Shown: positions 1-9,052 of the stretch, in pieces
Layout of the letters: every line of letters starts with the position of its first letter
Numbering within the stretch: position 1 is the first letter of the stretch
Program-made: the position numbers and the translations under genes
NCBI GenBank assembly: GCA_013389015.1
Contig: JACAEE010000128.1
Coordinates: forward strand, 1-37,944
Direction of reading: 5' to 3'
Origin: Hydrogenophilaceae bacterium
Lineage (GTDB): Bacteria > Pseudomonadota > Alphaproteobacteria > Caulobacterales > Aquidulcibacteraceae
DNA: 37,944 nucleotides
Notes under the pieces: model-generated
What the model saw: the letters and a program-made list of their open reading frames with translations, nothing else
Told to the model about the DNA's origin: nothing
Database searches by the model: none

Positions 1-80
1 CCCCCCCCCCCCCCCGCTTTTCTTTGTGCGCGACGGCGCGCCGGGCCGGGGGATCGCGATTGCCGCCCTCCCGGTGCCGG

Positions 81-86
81 TCTAGC
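81..86 (+). promoter_or_regulatory. -10-like box just before the first oxygenase gene
   Basis: TCTAGC lies 7 bases before the ATG at 94, with no Shine-Dalgarno sequence between. The same arrangement occurs at 861-866 and 6462-6467, which suggests a leaderless transcript. No clear -35 is seen. Confidence 0.3.
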
Positions 87-93
87 ATTGGAT

Positions 94-759
94 ATGTTCC
101 TTGAAGTCAAGGCGCTGCTGGCGGACAGCCAGCTGGCGCGCCTCCGCCAGCTGGCGCAGGCGATGCGGTTTGTCGACGGCCGCGCCACCAACGAAGGGTT
201 TGATCACAAGCGCAATTTGCAGGCCGATCCCGCCGACGCCGCTGCGGCGGAGGCATCGAAGCTGCTGGCGCAGGCGATGGCGTCATCCCGTGCGTTCACT
301 GACTTCGCCATTCCGCGGCGAATCGCGCCCCCGCTGCTCGCGCGCTACGAGGCCGGCATGAAATACGGTCCTCACGCTGACGCCGCTTTCATGGCGATGG
401 CTGGGGCCCGCCGGCTCCGCTCCGACGTCTCCTGCACTGTGTTCCTGAGCGACCCCTCCGCGTATGAAGGCGGCGAACTGACCCTTCACCTCGGCGTGCG
501 CGCCCTGCCGATCAAGCCCGCCGCAGGGTCCGCCATCCTCTATCCATCGACGACGCTGCACGAAGTCGCCCCGGTGCGCGCCGGCGTCCGGCTGGTGGCG
601 CTGACCTTCATCGAAAGCGAGATCCCCGACGAACAGGAGCGGGCGATGGTCTATGAGCTGGGCGAGATCAGCGCGCTCGAAGGCGATGCGATGAACTGGG
701 TGAATCGGATGCGTCTGGAAGTCGTCCGGCAGAATCTCCTGCGTAAATGGTCGCGCTGA
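94..759 (+). CDS. PKHD-type Fe(II)/2-oxoglutarate hydroxylase (PiuC/YbiX-like)
   Basis: A 221-residue 2-oxoglutarate/Fe(II) oxygenase of the prolyl-4-hydroxylase superfamily. The metal triad is visible: H94 and D96 in YGPHADAAFM, and distal H156 in LHEVAPVRAGVR. R166 is placed to bind 2-oxoglutarate. PiuC/YbiX relatives are usually found near TonB-dependent iron receptors, but their substrates are unknown. I chose ATG 94 (MFLEVKALL); a TTG at 88 in the same frame would add two residues. It is followed by two more oxygenases of different subfamilies on the same strand. The family call is secure; the substrate is not known. Confidence 0.85.
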   Translation: MFLEVKALLADSQLARLRQLAQAMRFVDGRATNEGFDHKRNLQADPADAAAAEASKLLAQAMASSRAFTDFAIPRRIAPPLLARYEAGMKYGPHADAAFMAMAGARRLRSDVSCTVFLSDPSAYEGGELTLHLGVRALPIKPAAGSAILYPSTTLHEVAPVRAGVRLVALTFIESEIPDEQERAMVYELGEISALEGDAMNWVNRMRLEVVRQNLLRKWSR

Positions 760-860
760 TCTCCGCTCGCCGAGCTTCCGTCGGCGCCGCGCGCTGATGG
801 TCTGCATGCGCTGCGTTGCGCGCTGCGGGCGCGACGCCTTCCGGCCGCCCGAGCATGATG

Positions 861-866
861 TTAGCT
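861..866 (+). promoter_or_regulatory. -10-like box before the JmjC gene
   Basis: TTAGCT lies 7 bases before the ATG at 874, too close to leave room for a ribosome binding site. It would suit a leaderless transcript. Support is the match to 81-86 and 6462-6467 only. Confidence 0.3.
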
Positions 867-873
867 TCGCGCC

Positions 874-2067
874 ATGACGACATTGGCGGATTTTCTCTGC
901 CCCTATGACGCCGGCGCCTTCCTGTCCGACGATTTTGGCCGCCGTCCGGTCCATATTTCTCGCTCCGGCCATCCCCGACCCGACATTCTCGATTGGCCCC
1001 GTTTCAACGAAGCCCTCGCCGCGACGTCCTTTTGGACCGAGGATTCGCTCAAGCTCTACTTCAAGAGCCGGGCGGCGCTCCGCGAGAGCTATTGCGATCC
1101 GGTCGATACGCGCGGTCGCAGTGCCCCCGTCAATCCCGCCAAGGTACAGGCGCTGATTGCGCTCGGCGCGAGCGTCGTCGCCAATCACATTCACCGCGTG
1201 CGCCCTGAGATCGCCGCCGTGGCGCACATGCTCGAGAAGGCCTTCGCCGCGCGCGCCTTCGCCAACGTCTATTGTTCGTTCGTCGGCGTCCAGGCGTTTC
1301 AGACCCACTATGACCTGCATGACGTTTTCGCCTTTCAGGCGGAGGGAGAGAAGGTGTGGCGCGTGTATGAGTCGCGCGCGGATTCGCCGGTGTTTCCAGT
1401 CCCGCCCGGCGACGAGGCCGAGGCGTGGCTCATCGAGACGCGCGGCCGCGTCTTGTTCGAAGCGCACATGAAGCCGGGCGATGTGCTTTATCTGCCGCGC
1501 GGCCAGTATCACGATGCGCTGACGGGATCGCAGGCCTCGCTGCACGTCACGTTCGGCGTCGCCCCGGCGACCGGGCTGGCGTTGTTCAAGCTCTTGGAGA
1601 CGGTGGCTGCGCGCGAGAGCGCCTTTCGTTCCTATCTCCCGGACGCGCGCAATCAGGGGGCTCTGCGCGAACGGCTCGCGGCCTTGGCCAGCCGCGTCCG
1701 CGCGTTGCTCACTTCGCCGGCCTTCGCGATCGACGTGTACAATCTCCAGCAGGGGCTGGCGACGCCGCGCCCCGACTATGCGCTGCCGCGCCGCGCGCCG
1801 CAGGCTTGGTACACAGTCGCCGGCAAAGCGCAGTTCGTGCGCCGCGATCACGGCTTCGCCGTCATATTGGAGACGGGCGAGATTCCAGTTGGTACGCTGC
1901 ACCCAACAGTGGAATGGCTGTTGCAGCAGCGCCGGTTCTCCTTCGAGGAGGCCGCAGCGCGCCAGCCCTACGTGCCAGCCGCGGAGCTCGAGGGCGTGTT
2001 GCAGCGACTGGTCGCCGCCGGCGTCCTGATTGAGACTGAGATGGCTCAAGATGCGCCGCGCGCGTGA
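874..2067 (+). CDS. JmjC/cupin-type 2-oxoglutarate oxygenase (ROX-like)
   Basis: A 397-residue protein with a JmjC/Cupin_4 fold in roughly residues 90-230. The HxD pair is H145 and D147 in THYDLHD, followed by DVFAFQAEGEKVWRVYE, a strand pattern typical of ribosomal oxygenases (YcfD/RoxA, MINA53). The likely distal ligand is H213 in YLPRGQYHDAL. The C-terminal part (about 250-390) resembles the dimerisation plus winged-helix region of that family. Ribosomal oxygenases hydroxylate Arg or His of ribosomal proteins, so a protein substrate is plausible here but unproven. It begins 114 bases after the PKHD gene and is followed 36 bases later by an AspH-type gene. Confidence 0.8.
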   Translation: MTTLADFLCPYDAGAFLSDDFGRRPVHISRSGHPRPDILDWPRFNEALAATSFWTEDSLKLYFKSRAALRESYCDPVDTRGRSAPVNPAKVQALIALGASVVANHIHRVRPEIAAVAHMLEKAFAARAFANVYCSFVGVQAFQTHYDLHDVFAFQAEGEKVWRVYESRADSPVFPVPPGDEAEAWLIETRGRVLFEAHMKPGDVLYLPRGQYHDALTGSQASLHVTFGVAPATGLALFKLLETVAARESAFRSYLPDARNQGALRERLAALASRVRALLTSPAFAIDVYNLQQGLATPRPDYALPRRAPQAWYTVAGKAQFVRRDHGFAVILETGEIPVGTLHPTVEWLLQQRRFSFEEAAARQPYVPAAELEGVLQRLVAAGVLIETEMAQDAPRA

Positions 2068-2103
2068 AGGTGGAAGAGCGATGCGTAGGACTGGGGCGCT
2101 GCG

Positions 2104-3276
2104 GTGACGGCGGGCGACTCTGTCGATCTCGCCGCCGTCAGGCAGGCGGCGGGCGCGGCTCTTGCGAAGGGCGAGGCGTCGCAGGCGCGTGATCTGCTGA
2201 CGTCCGCGATCGCCTCGGGAAGCGCGGACGCTTCGATTTGGCTCGCCATGGCTGAGGCGCGCGCCCTGCTTGGCGACGACGCCGGCAAGGGGGAGGCGAT
2301 AGACCAAGCGCTTGCGGTTGAACCCAAGTCGCTGCCAGCGTTGCTCGCCAAGGCCGATCACCTTGCCGCCGCGGGCGACGAGCGCGCCGCCGCCGCCTTC
2401 TACCGCACGGCGCTCCAGCACGCGTCCCGCTACGACCGCTTGCCGGCGCCGCTGCAGGCGGGGCTGCGGCGCGCGAAGGCGGCGACCGAACGAATGGTCC
2501 GCCACTTGGAGGAGTTCGTGCGCGCCGAACTGGAGGCCCGTGGCCTGGGCGCATCGGCCGCGCCGCCGCGCTTCGCCAACGCCGTCGACATCCTGTTCGG
2601 CAAGAAGCGCGCCTACGCCCAGGCGCCGCGCTATCTCTTCTTTCCCGAACTGGCGCCGATCCAGTTCCATGAGCGCGCCGCCTTTCCCTGGCTCGACGCC
2701 GTCGAAGCTGCATTCGCCGACATTCGCGACGAACTCGAAGGCGTGATCGGGCCGGCGTTCTCGCCCTACCTCACTCAGTCCTCCGACCGCCCCAAGAGCG
2801 CGCAAATGGGGCTCGTCGACAACCCGGACTGGGGCGCGTTCTTTCTCTACAAGGACGGCGCCGAGCAGCCTGGCGCGGCGCAATGCCCGCGCACGCTCTC
2901 GGCCTTGAAGGATGCGCCGCTCACTCGCATTCCCGCGCGCACGCCTTCGATCCTCTTCTCCAAGCTCGCCGCCGGCGCCCACATCCCCGCGCACACCGGG
3001 ATGCTCAATACGCGACTCATCGTGCATCTGCCGCTGATCGTGCCGGAAGGCTGCGTGTTCCGCGTCGGCAATGACGTACGCGAATGGCGCGAAGGCGAGG
3101 CCTGGGTGTTCGACGACACGATCGAGCATGAGGCTTGGAACAGGAGCGGCCGCGATCGCTACATCCTTCTGTTCGATGTCTGGCGCCCCGAGCTGTCGGA
3201 GGCTGAGCGCGCGGGCGTCGCTGCTCTGTGCCAGGCGATCGACGCCTACCAGGGCGCCTCAGCCTGGGACGCCTGA
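2104..3276 (+). CDS. TPR-linked aspartyl/asparaginyl beta-hydroxylase
   Basis: A 390-residue protein with two parts. The first about 150 residues are Ala-rich helical pairs of TPR type (for example ASIWLAMAEARALLGDDAGKG). The C-terminal half is an AspH-family oxygenase: HIPAHTGMLNTRLIVHLPL carries the first metal ligand and HEAWNRSGRDRYILLFDVW carries the second His and the 2-oxoglutarate-binding Arg. AspH enzymes hydroxylate Asp or Asn in proteins or peptides, and the TPR part may present the substrate. The GTG at 2104 is the only workable start, because the ATG at 2080 is in another frame and soon stops. It is the third consecutive Fe(II)/2-oxoglutarate oxygenase. Confidence 0.85.
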   Translation: MTAGDSVDLAAVRQAAGAALAKGEASQARDLLTSAIASGSADASIWLAMAEARALLGDDAGKGEAIDQALAVEPKSLPALLAKADHLAAAGDERAAAAFYRTALQHASRYDRLPAPLQAGLRRAKAATERMVRHLEEFVRAELEARGLGASAAPPRFANAVDILFGKKRAYAQAPRYLFFPELAPIQFHERAAFPWLDAVEAAFADIRDELEGVIGPAFSPYLTQSSDRPKSAQMGLVDNPDWGAFFLYKDGAEQPGAAQCPRTLSALKDAPLTRIPARTPSILFSKLAAGAHIPAHTGMLNTRLIVHLPLIVPEGCVFRVGNDVREWREGEAWVFDDTIEHEAWNRSGRDRYILLFDVWRPELSEAERAGVAALCQAIDAYQGASAWDA

Positions 3277-3454
3277 CGCGGGCGCCCCGCCTTTACGGCC
3301 GCGCCGGGCTCTGGTAGCGCCATCGCATGCGTCCTCTGGCCCGTCCCCCATCGCGAATTCGCCGCCCGGCCCGCTGAGGCGCACGCCGCCCGCGGGACCG
3401 GGCTTGTTCCCTGCGCCGCCGCACGACGCCGAATTTCCCTTGGAGTGAGAGGCC

Positions 3455-6406
3455 ATGGCTGACCAGCCAGCCGGTCGCGATTACCGCGAGACCCTGCTGC
3501 TTCCCGAAACCCCGTTTCCGATGAAGGCGGGCCTGCCCCAGCGCGAGCCGGAAATCCTAGCCTATTGGCGCGAGATCGATCTCTACCGGCTGTTGCGCGA
3601 GGACGCGCGCGAGCGCCCGAAATTCGTGCTGCATGACGGCCCGCCCTACGCCAATGGCGCCATCCATATCGGCCACGCCGAAAACAAGATCCTCAAGGAT
3701 TTCGTCGTCCGCACCCGCCAGATGATGGGCTTCGACGCCGATTACGTTCCCGGCTGGGACTGCCATGGCCTGCCGATCGAATGGAAGGTGGAGGAGGATT
3801 TCCGCGCCAAGGGCCGCAAGAAGCAGGACGTCGATCCCGTCGAGTTCCGCCGCGCCTGCCGCGCCTACGCCGAGAAATGGATCCCGCTGCAGAAAAGCGA
3901 ATTCCAGCGCCTCGGCATCGAAGGCGATTGGGACAATCATTATTCCACGATGAGCTTCAAAGCCGAAGCCGCCATCGCCGCTGAATTCCACAAGCTCATC
4001 CGCACCGGCCTCGTCTATCGCGGCGCCAAGCCCGTGATGTGGAGCCCGGTGGAGCGCACCAGCCTCGCCGAAGCGGAAGTGGAGTACCAGGAAAAGACAA
4101 GCCCCACGATCTGGGTGAAGTTTCCGATTGTCGAAGGCGGCGACAAAACCGTCAGTGTCGTGATCTGGACGACCACGCCGTGGACGATCCCAGGCAACCG
4201 CGCGATCTCGTATTCCGACAAGATCCAGTACGGCGTCTACGAAGTCCTCAGCATTGAAGAGGGCTTGCAGTTTGAACCGTGGGTGCGCGTGGGCGAGAAG
4301 CTCGCAATTGCAGACAAGCTCGCCGAAGACGTTATGCGCGCAGCCAAAGCAGCGACGTGGCGACGTGTGGAGACCTTTGATCCCAGTGGTGCAACATGCC
4401 GTCATCCGCTTCGGAATTGGCATAAAGGCTACGTCTTCCCCGTGCCGCTGCTCGAAGGCGATCACGTCACCGACGACGCCGGCACCGGCTTCGTCCACAC
4501 CGCGCCCGGCCATGGCGCCGACGACTTCAACATCTGGATCGCCAAGGGCTTCTCGCAAGCCGACATCCCCTTCACCGTCGACGAGGAGGGCGCCTTCACC
4601 AAGGACGCGCCGGGCTTCGAAGGCCTCCACATCCTGGAGCTGGAAGGCAAGAAGCAGGGCAAGGACGGCCCGGCCAACAAGGCCGTCATCGATGCGCTGA
4701 TCGAAGCCGGCGCGCTGCTCGCGCGCGGAACTTTGAAGCACCAATACCCGCACTCCTGGCGCTCGCGCGCGCCGCTCATCTTCCGCAACACGCCGCAATG
4801 GTTCGTGGCGATGGATCGTCCCTTTCAGGTAGAGGGGCAGGACCGGCGCTACGGTAAAACACTGCGCCAGGTGGCGCTGTCCGAAATCGAGCGCGTCGAT
4901 TGGGGTCAGCATCGCTTGGGCGATGAGCGCGACAAGAACCGCATCAAGGCCATGGTCGAGGAGCGCCCGGATTGGCTCATCTCGCGCCAGCGCAATTGGG
5001 GCGTGCCGCTCGCCATGTTCGTATCGAAAAAGGACGGCCAGATCCTCATCGACGACGACGTCGACGCCCGCATCATCGCGGCGATGGAGGCGGGCGGCGC
5101 CGACGCCTGGTGGGCGACGCCGGCGCAGGATTTCCTCGGCGCGAAATACAAGGCCGAGGAATACGAGAAGATCGAGGACATCCTCGACGTCTGGTTCGAT
5201 TCCGGCTGCACCCACGCCTTCGTGCTGGAGACGAGGCCCTCGCTGCCCTGGCCCGCGAGCGTCTATCTCGAAGGCGCCGACCAGCACCGCGGCTGGTTCC
5301 AATCCTCGCTGCTCGAGAGCTGCGCCACCCGCGGCCGCGCGCCCTATGACGCGACCATCACCTATGGCTTCACCGTCGCCGAAGACGGCCGCAAGATGTC
5401 GAAATCCCTCGGCAACGGCGTCGAGCCGCAGGACGTCGCCAAGCAGCACGGCATCGAGATCTTCCGCCTACTGATCGCCGCCGCCGACTATCGCGACGAA
5501 CTCCGCGTCGGCAAGACCATCCTCGATCAGTCGGCCGAGATGTACCGCAAGCTGCGCAACACGCTGCGCTACCTCTTGGGCTCGCTCAACGGCTTCGACG
5601 AACGAACCGCCGGCGCCCTCGCCGGCGAGGCGGCGGCGCTCCAGGTCCCCCTGCTCGAACGCTGGCTTCTCCACCGCCTCGCCGAACTCGATTCCGAAGT
5701 CCGCGCCGGCTACGAGACGTTCGAATTCCGCCGCGCGCTGATGGGAATCGTGGAATTCTGCAACGTCGATCTGTCGGCGTTCTATGTCGATGTCCGCAAG
5801 GACGCGATGTATTGCGACAAGCCCGACAGCCCCCGCCGCCGCGCCGCCTGCGCGGCGCTTGAGGAAGTGTTCTCGCGCCTTACCGCGTGGCTTGCGCCGA
5901 TCATGCCGTTCACGATGGAGGAGGCTTGGCGCACCCGCTTCCCCGATGAGCGCTCCGTCCACCTGCGCCAGCTGCCGGCGACGCCCGCGTCGTGGCGCGA
6001 CGAAGCGGCGGCGCAGGATATGCAGCGCCTGCGCGCCGTCCGCGCCGTCGTCACCGGCGCGCTTGAGATCGAGCGGCGCGAGAAGCGCATTGGCTCCAGC
6101 CTCGAAGCCGCGCCGCGCGTCTACATCGCCGACGCCGCCCTGCGCGCGCTCGTCGAGTCCGTGGATTTCGCCGAGCTCTGCATCACCAGCGGCGTGAGCA
6201 TCGAGGCGGGCGAGGGGCCGGCCGCCGCGTTCCGCCTGCCCGAAGCGCCGGGAATCGCCGTCGTCGCGGAGAAGGCGCGCGGGCGCAAATGCGCGCGCTC
6301 CTGGAAGTACGCCGACGATGTGGGCGCCGATCCCCGCTACCCAGACCTCTCCGCCCGCGACGCCGAAGCCGTCGCCGCCTGGGACGCCGCCCACGGCCGC
6401 GTTTAG
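3455..6406 (+). CDS. ileS: isoleucyl-tRNA synthetase
   Basis: Class I synthetase of 983 residues that charges tRNA-Ile in the cytoplasm and edits misactivated valine. The HIGH motif is in [16 protein letters not shown] near residue 65, and KMSKS is in [15 protein letters not shown] near residue 650. The CP1 editing domain includes [20 protein letters not shown]. The C-terminal region aligns with the zinc finger of E. coli IleS but keeps only one of its cysteines (CARSW, then [10 protein letters not shown]), so zinc is probably not bound; I believe this is common in alphaproteobacteria. Two internal stretches, near 4140-4440 and 4805-4925, have lower GC and different codon choice. RBS GGAG precedes ATG 3455; lspA follows 67 bases downstream. 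Confidence 0.97.
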   Translation: MADQPAGRDYRETLLLPETPFPMKAGLPQREPEILAYWREIDLYRLLREDARERPKFVLHDGPPYANGAIHIGHAENKILKDFVVRTRQMMGFDADYVPGWDCHGLPIEWKVEEDFRAKGRKKQDVDPVEFRRACRAYAEKWIPLQKSEFQRLGIEGDWDNHYSTMSFKAEAAIAAEFHKLIRTGLVYRGAKPVMWSPVERTSLAEAEVEYQEKTSPTIWVKFPIVEGGDKTVSVVIWTTTPWTIPGNRAISYSDKIQYGVYEVLSIEEGLQFEPWVRVGEKLAIADKLAEDVMRAAKAATWRRVETFDPSGATCRHPLRNWHKGYVFPVPLLEGDHVTDDAGTGFVHTAPGHGADDFNIWIAKGFSQADIPFTVDEEGAFTKDAPGFEGLHILELEGKKQGKDGPANKAVIDALIEAGALLARGTLKHQYPHSWRSRAPLIFRNTPQWFVAMDRPFQVEGQDRRYGKTLRQVALSEIERVDWGQHRLGDERDKNRIKAMVEERPDWLISRQRNWGVPLAMFVSKKDGQILIDDDVDARIIAAMEAGGADAWWATPAQDFLGAKYKAEEYEKIEDILDVWFDSGCTHAFVLETRPSLPWPASVYLEGADQHRGWFQSSLLESCATRGRAPYDATITYGFTVAEDGRKMSKSLGNGVEPQDVAKQHGIEIFRLLIAAADYRDELRVGKTILDQSAEMYRKLRNTLRYLLGSLNGFDERTAGALAGEAAALQVPLLERWLLHRLAELDSEVRAGYETFEFRRALMGIVEFCNVDLSAFYVDVRKDAMYCDKPDSPRRRAACAALEEVFSRLTAWLAPIMPFTMEEAWRTRFPDERSVHLRQLPATPASWRDEAAAQDMQRLRAVRAVVTGALEIERREKRIGSSLEAAPRVYIADAALRALVESVDFAELCITSGVSIEAGEGPAAAFRLPEAPGIAVVAEKARGRKCARSWKYADDVGADPRYPDLSARDAEAVAAWDAAHGRV

Positions 6407-6461
6407 CGGGCGCGGAAGCGGCGTGCGGTTGTGCGCTCTTGGCGCCGGCGCCGGCCCCTGC

Positions 6462-6467
6462 CATAGC
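6462..6467 (+). promoter_or_regulatory. -10-like box before lspA
   Basis: CATAGC lies 6 bases before the lspA ATG at 6474, leaving no room for a ribosome binding site. This is the same geometry as at 81-86 and 861-866 and suggests leaderless transcription in addition to read-through from ileS. Confidence 0.25.
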
Positions 6468-6473
6468 CGCGCC

Positions 6474-7025
6474 ATGTTGCGCATTGGGCTGATCATCGCC
6501 GCCGCCGTCCTGATTGTGGATCAGGCGGCCAAATTCTGGGTCCTCGAGGGCCTGAACTTCAGCCCGCCCGGCTGTCGCGAGTTCCATTTTCGCTGCGGCA
6601 AAATCGAGATTTCCCCGATTTTCGATCTCACCATGCTGTGGAACGAGGGGATCAGCTTCGGTCTGTTCCGCGCGGGTTCCGAGGGCGCGCGCTGGGCGCT
6701 GGTGGCGCTGCAGGGCGGCATCGCCTGCCTCTTTGGCTGGTGGCTGATGAGCGCCCGCGCCCCGCTGACGGTCCTGGCGCTCAGCCTGGTCATCGGCGGC
6801 GCCCTCGGCAATGTGCTCGACCGCGTCCGCTTCGGCGCAGTGGTGGATTTCCTCGATTTCAGCGGCCTGGGCTTCCCCTGGGTGTTCAATGTCGCGGACG
6901 CCGCGATCAATGTCGGCGCCGCGCTTCTGGCGATCGAGTTTCTCATCCTGCGGCGCGAGGCCAAGCTCCGCGCCGAGGCCGCCCCCGCGCCCGGCCCTGC
7001 GCCCAAGTCCGACCCCGCCTCATAA
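6474..7025 (+). CDS. lspA: lipoprotein signal peptidase (signal peptidase II)
   Basis: A 183-residue inner-membrane aspartyl protease that removes signal peptides from prolipoproteins after lipidation. Four hydrophobic segments are visible (MLRIGLIIAAAVLIVDQ; ALVALQGGIACLFGWWL; LTVLALSLVIGGALGN; VADAAINVGAALLAIEFLI). Both catalytic Asp motifs are present: GNVLDR followed by VVDFLDF, and FNVADAAIN. The start at MLRIG fits the family; longer in-frame extensions overlap ileS and are not hydrophobic. The ileS-lspA order is common in bacteria. The next gene encodes a predicted lipoprotein that would itself be a substrate. Confidence 0.95.
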   Translation: MLRIGLIIAAAVLIVDQAAKFWVLEGLNFSPPGCREFHFRCGKIEISPIFDLTMLWNEGISFGLFRAGSEGARWALVALQGGIACLFGWWLMSARAPLTVLALSLVIGGALGNVLDRVRFGAVVDFLDFSGLGFPWVFNVADAAINVGAALLAIEFLILRREAKLRAEAAPAPGPAPKSDPAS

Positions 7026-7074
7026 GCGCCTGCTTCGCCGGCAGTCTGGCGCTGCTTTCCTGCGACCGGCGGCC

Positions 7075-7104
7075 TTGTTGGCCGCGGACGCGTTCGGCTA
7101 GAAC
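7075..7104 (+). promoter_or_regulatory. housekeeping-type promoter of the lipoprotein/M16 operon
   Basis: TTGTTGG, a 15-base spacer and GCTAGAAC. The -10 matches the Caulobacter sigma-73 consensus GCTANAWC, and the -35 keeps its TTG. It lies 21 bases before ATG 7126, with a good ribosome binding site (AAGAGGAA, 7111-7118) between. Confidence 0.55.
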
Positions 7105-7125
7105 GACTCCAAGAGGAATCTCCCG

Positions 7126-7656
7126 ATGACGAAGTCCCCCCTGGCGAGCGCAGCGACCTTCGTCGCCATCGCCGCTGCCGCCGCCGCCGCATCCTGTTCC
7201 AGTTCCGGCGGCCGCGGCGCGCCGGACGAATTCCGCGTCGTCACGCGCGCGCCCCTGGAGCTGCCGCCGGACTATGCGCTGCGGCCCCCGCGCCCCGGCG
7301 AGCCTCGGCCCCAGGAGCTGCAGCCGAACGAGGAGGCGCGCACGGCCCTCTTCGGCCAGGATCTCGGCCGCGACGCCACCGTCGGCGAGCGCAGCCTCGT
7401 AGCCCGCGCCGGCGCCGAAACCACTGACGCCAATATCCGCTCTACTGTGGATTTCGAAGGCGCCAACATCGTCCACCGCGACGAGGCCTTCGCCGACCGC
7501 GTGATTCAGTTCCAGGGCGCCGCCGCGGATGCGGCCAATCCCGCCGTGCCGGCCGAGCAGCGCACGGCCGAGGCGGAGGCCACGCGCCGGGTCACGGGCG
7601 GGGCGGCTGTGACGATCGAGCGCCGCGAGACCGGCTTCAAGCTCCCCGGCACCTGA
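7126..7656 (+). CDS. small outer-membrane lipoprotein, DUF3035 (BamF-like) family
   Basis: A 176-residue predicted lipoprotein. The N-terminus is basic then Ala-rich, and ends in a lipobox-like AAASC with C24 as the lipidation site. The mature part is Pro/Glu-rich and includes RAPLELPPDYALRPPRPGE, the signature I associate with DUF3035. I recall this family being linked to the alphaproteobacterial BamF subunit of the outer-membrane beta-barrel assembly machine, but that link is from memory. The position after lspA and before two secreted M16 peptidases is typical of the group. It has its own promoter at 7075-7104 and RBS AAGAGGAA, and the next gene starts 4 bases after its stop. Confidence 0.7.
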   Translation: MTKSPLASAATFVAIAAAAAAASCSSSGGRGAPDEFRVVTRAPLELPPDYALRPPRPGEPRPQELQPNEEARTALFGQDLGRDATVGERSLVARAGAETTDANIRSTVDFEGANIVHRDEAFADRVIQFQGAAADAANPAVPAEQRTAEAEATRRVTGGAAVTIERRETGFKLPGT

Positions 7657-7660
7657 GCGC

Positions 7661-9052
7661 ATGGAGCGCGGGAGCGGGGCGGGCGGACGCTGGCGCGGCG
7701 CCTTTGTCGCGCGTCTCCTCGCCGCCTCTGCGCTTGGTTTGGCGCTGGCGCCGCTGACGGCGCCGGTCGCGCGCGCGGAATTCCAGGCGCCGGAGACCTT
7801 CACCCTGAGCAACGGCATGGAGGTCGTGGTCATCACCGACCGCCGCGCCCCCGTCGTCACCCACATGGTCTGGTATCGCGTCGGCAGCGCCGACGAGCCG
7901 CGCGGCCAATCCGGCATCGCCCATTTCTTCGAGCACCTGATGTTCAAGGGCACGCACCGGATCGCGCCTGGCGAATTCTCCCGCATCGTCCAGCGCAACG
8001 GCGGCCAGCTCAACGCGTTCACAAGCTGGGACTACACCGCCTATTTCGAACGCATCGCCAAGGATCGCCTCGACCTCGTGATGAGCATGGAGGCCGATCG
8101 CATGCGCAATCTCAACTTGCCGCCTGAGCTCATCGCCGCCGAGCGCGACGTGATCGTGGAGGAGCGGCGCGCGCGCGTCGACAACAATCCCGGCGCCGTT
8201 CTCAACGAACGGATGCGCGCGATGCTCTACCCCAATCATCCTTATGGCGCGCCGGTGATCGGATGGCTGCACGAGATCGAGGATCTCGAGCGCGACGAGG
8301 CGCTCGATTTCTACCGCGTCTGGTACGCGCCGAACAACGCGATCCTCGTGGTCGCGGGCGACATCGACGCCGCCGAACTGCGCCCGCTGGCGGAACGCCA
8401 TTACGGGCGCCTGCGCCCCACGCGCAACCTGCCCGCGCGCGATTGGACGCGCGCCCCGCCGCCCGTGGGGCCCATGCGCATCACCCACAGCGATCCCAAA
8501 GTCCGCCAGCCCTCGCTTCAGCGCCTTTATCCCAGCATCAGCTACGCCACCGACGAGGGCCGTCAGGCGCATGCGCTCGATGTGGCGGTTGAGATACTCG
8601 GCGGCTCTGAGACAAGCCGCCTCTATCGCGCGCTGGTGGAGGAACAGCGCCTCGCCGTCAGCGCGGGCGCGAGCGCACGCTCCTCCGGCCTCGCCGGCGG
8701 CGACGTGAGCCTGTGGGCGACGCCCGCCGAGGGCGTGACCCTCGACCGCCTCGAAGCCGCGATGGACGAAGTCGTCGCGCGCTTCCTCGCCGAGGGCCCC
8801 ACCGATCGGGAGCTCGTGCGCGCGCGCTCCAATCTCGCCGCCGCCGCCATTTACGCCCGCGACAGCCAGACCGCGCTCGCCAACGTCTACGGCATGTCGC
8901 TCGCCATGGGCGAATCGATCGCCGAGATCGTCGCGTGGCCTGAGGACATCGAGGCGGTCACCCGCGAGGAAGTGATCGCGATCGCTCGCGCCACGCTTGA
9001 CGCCAAATCCTCCGTAACCGGGCATTTGCTCCCCGCGGAGGCCGAAGAGTGA
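7661..9052 (+). CDS. secreted M16 zinc metallopeptidase, catalytic subunit
   Basis: A 463-residue pitrilysin-family peptidase with an N-terminal signal peptide ending near VARAEF. The inverted zinc motif HFFEH spans residues 88-92 (H88, E91, H92). E168, in VEERRARVDNNPG, sits 76 residues further on, as the HxxEH-x(74-76)-E rule requires. The C-terminal half repeats the M16 fold without a metal site. The gene overlaps the next one by GTGA, so the two are translationally coupled. The partner lacks zinc ligands. The pair should therefore form a periplasmic heterodimer like other bacterial M16 pairs, probably degrading peptides. Confidence 0.92.
   Translation: MERGSGAGGRWRGAFVARLLAASALGLALAPLTAPVARAEFQAPETFTLSNGMEVVVITDRRAPVVTHMVWYRVGSADEPRGQSGIAHFFEHLMFKGTHRIAPGEFSRIVQRNGGQLNAFTSWDYTAYFERIAKDRLDLVMSMEADRMRNLNLPPELIAAERDVIVEERRARVDNNPGAVLNERMRAMLYPNHPYGAPVIGWLHEIEDLERDEALDFYRVWYAPNNAILVVAGDIDAAELRPLAERHYGRLRPTRNLPARDWTRAPPPVGPMRITHSDPKVRQPSLQRLYPSISYATDEGRQAHALDVAVEILGGSETSRLYRALVEEQRLAVSAGASARSSGLAGGDVSLWATPAEGVTLDRLEAAMDEVVARFLAEGPTDRELVRARSNLAAAAIYARDSQTALANVYGMSLAMGESIAEIVAWPEDIEAVTREEVIAIARATLDAKSSVTGHLLPAEAEE

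Noticed and set aside
1-15. Run of 15 C at the window start
   Set aside because: A homopolymer at the very edge is most likely a contig-end artefact; no biological role can be supported.
283-3129. Long minus-strand open frame (948 codons) opposite the oxygenase genes
   Set aside because: It is a shadow of GC-rich codons: Arg/Ala-rich composition, no domain pattern, and three well-supported genes on the other strand.
3557-5449. Long minus-strand open frame opposite ileS
   Set aside because: Shadow of ileS; no recognisable motif and no ribosome binding site.
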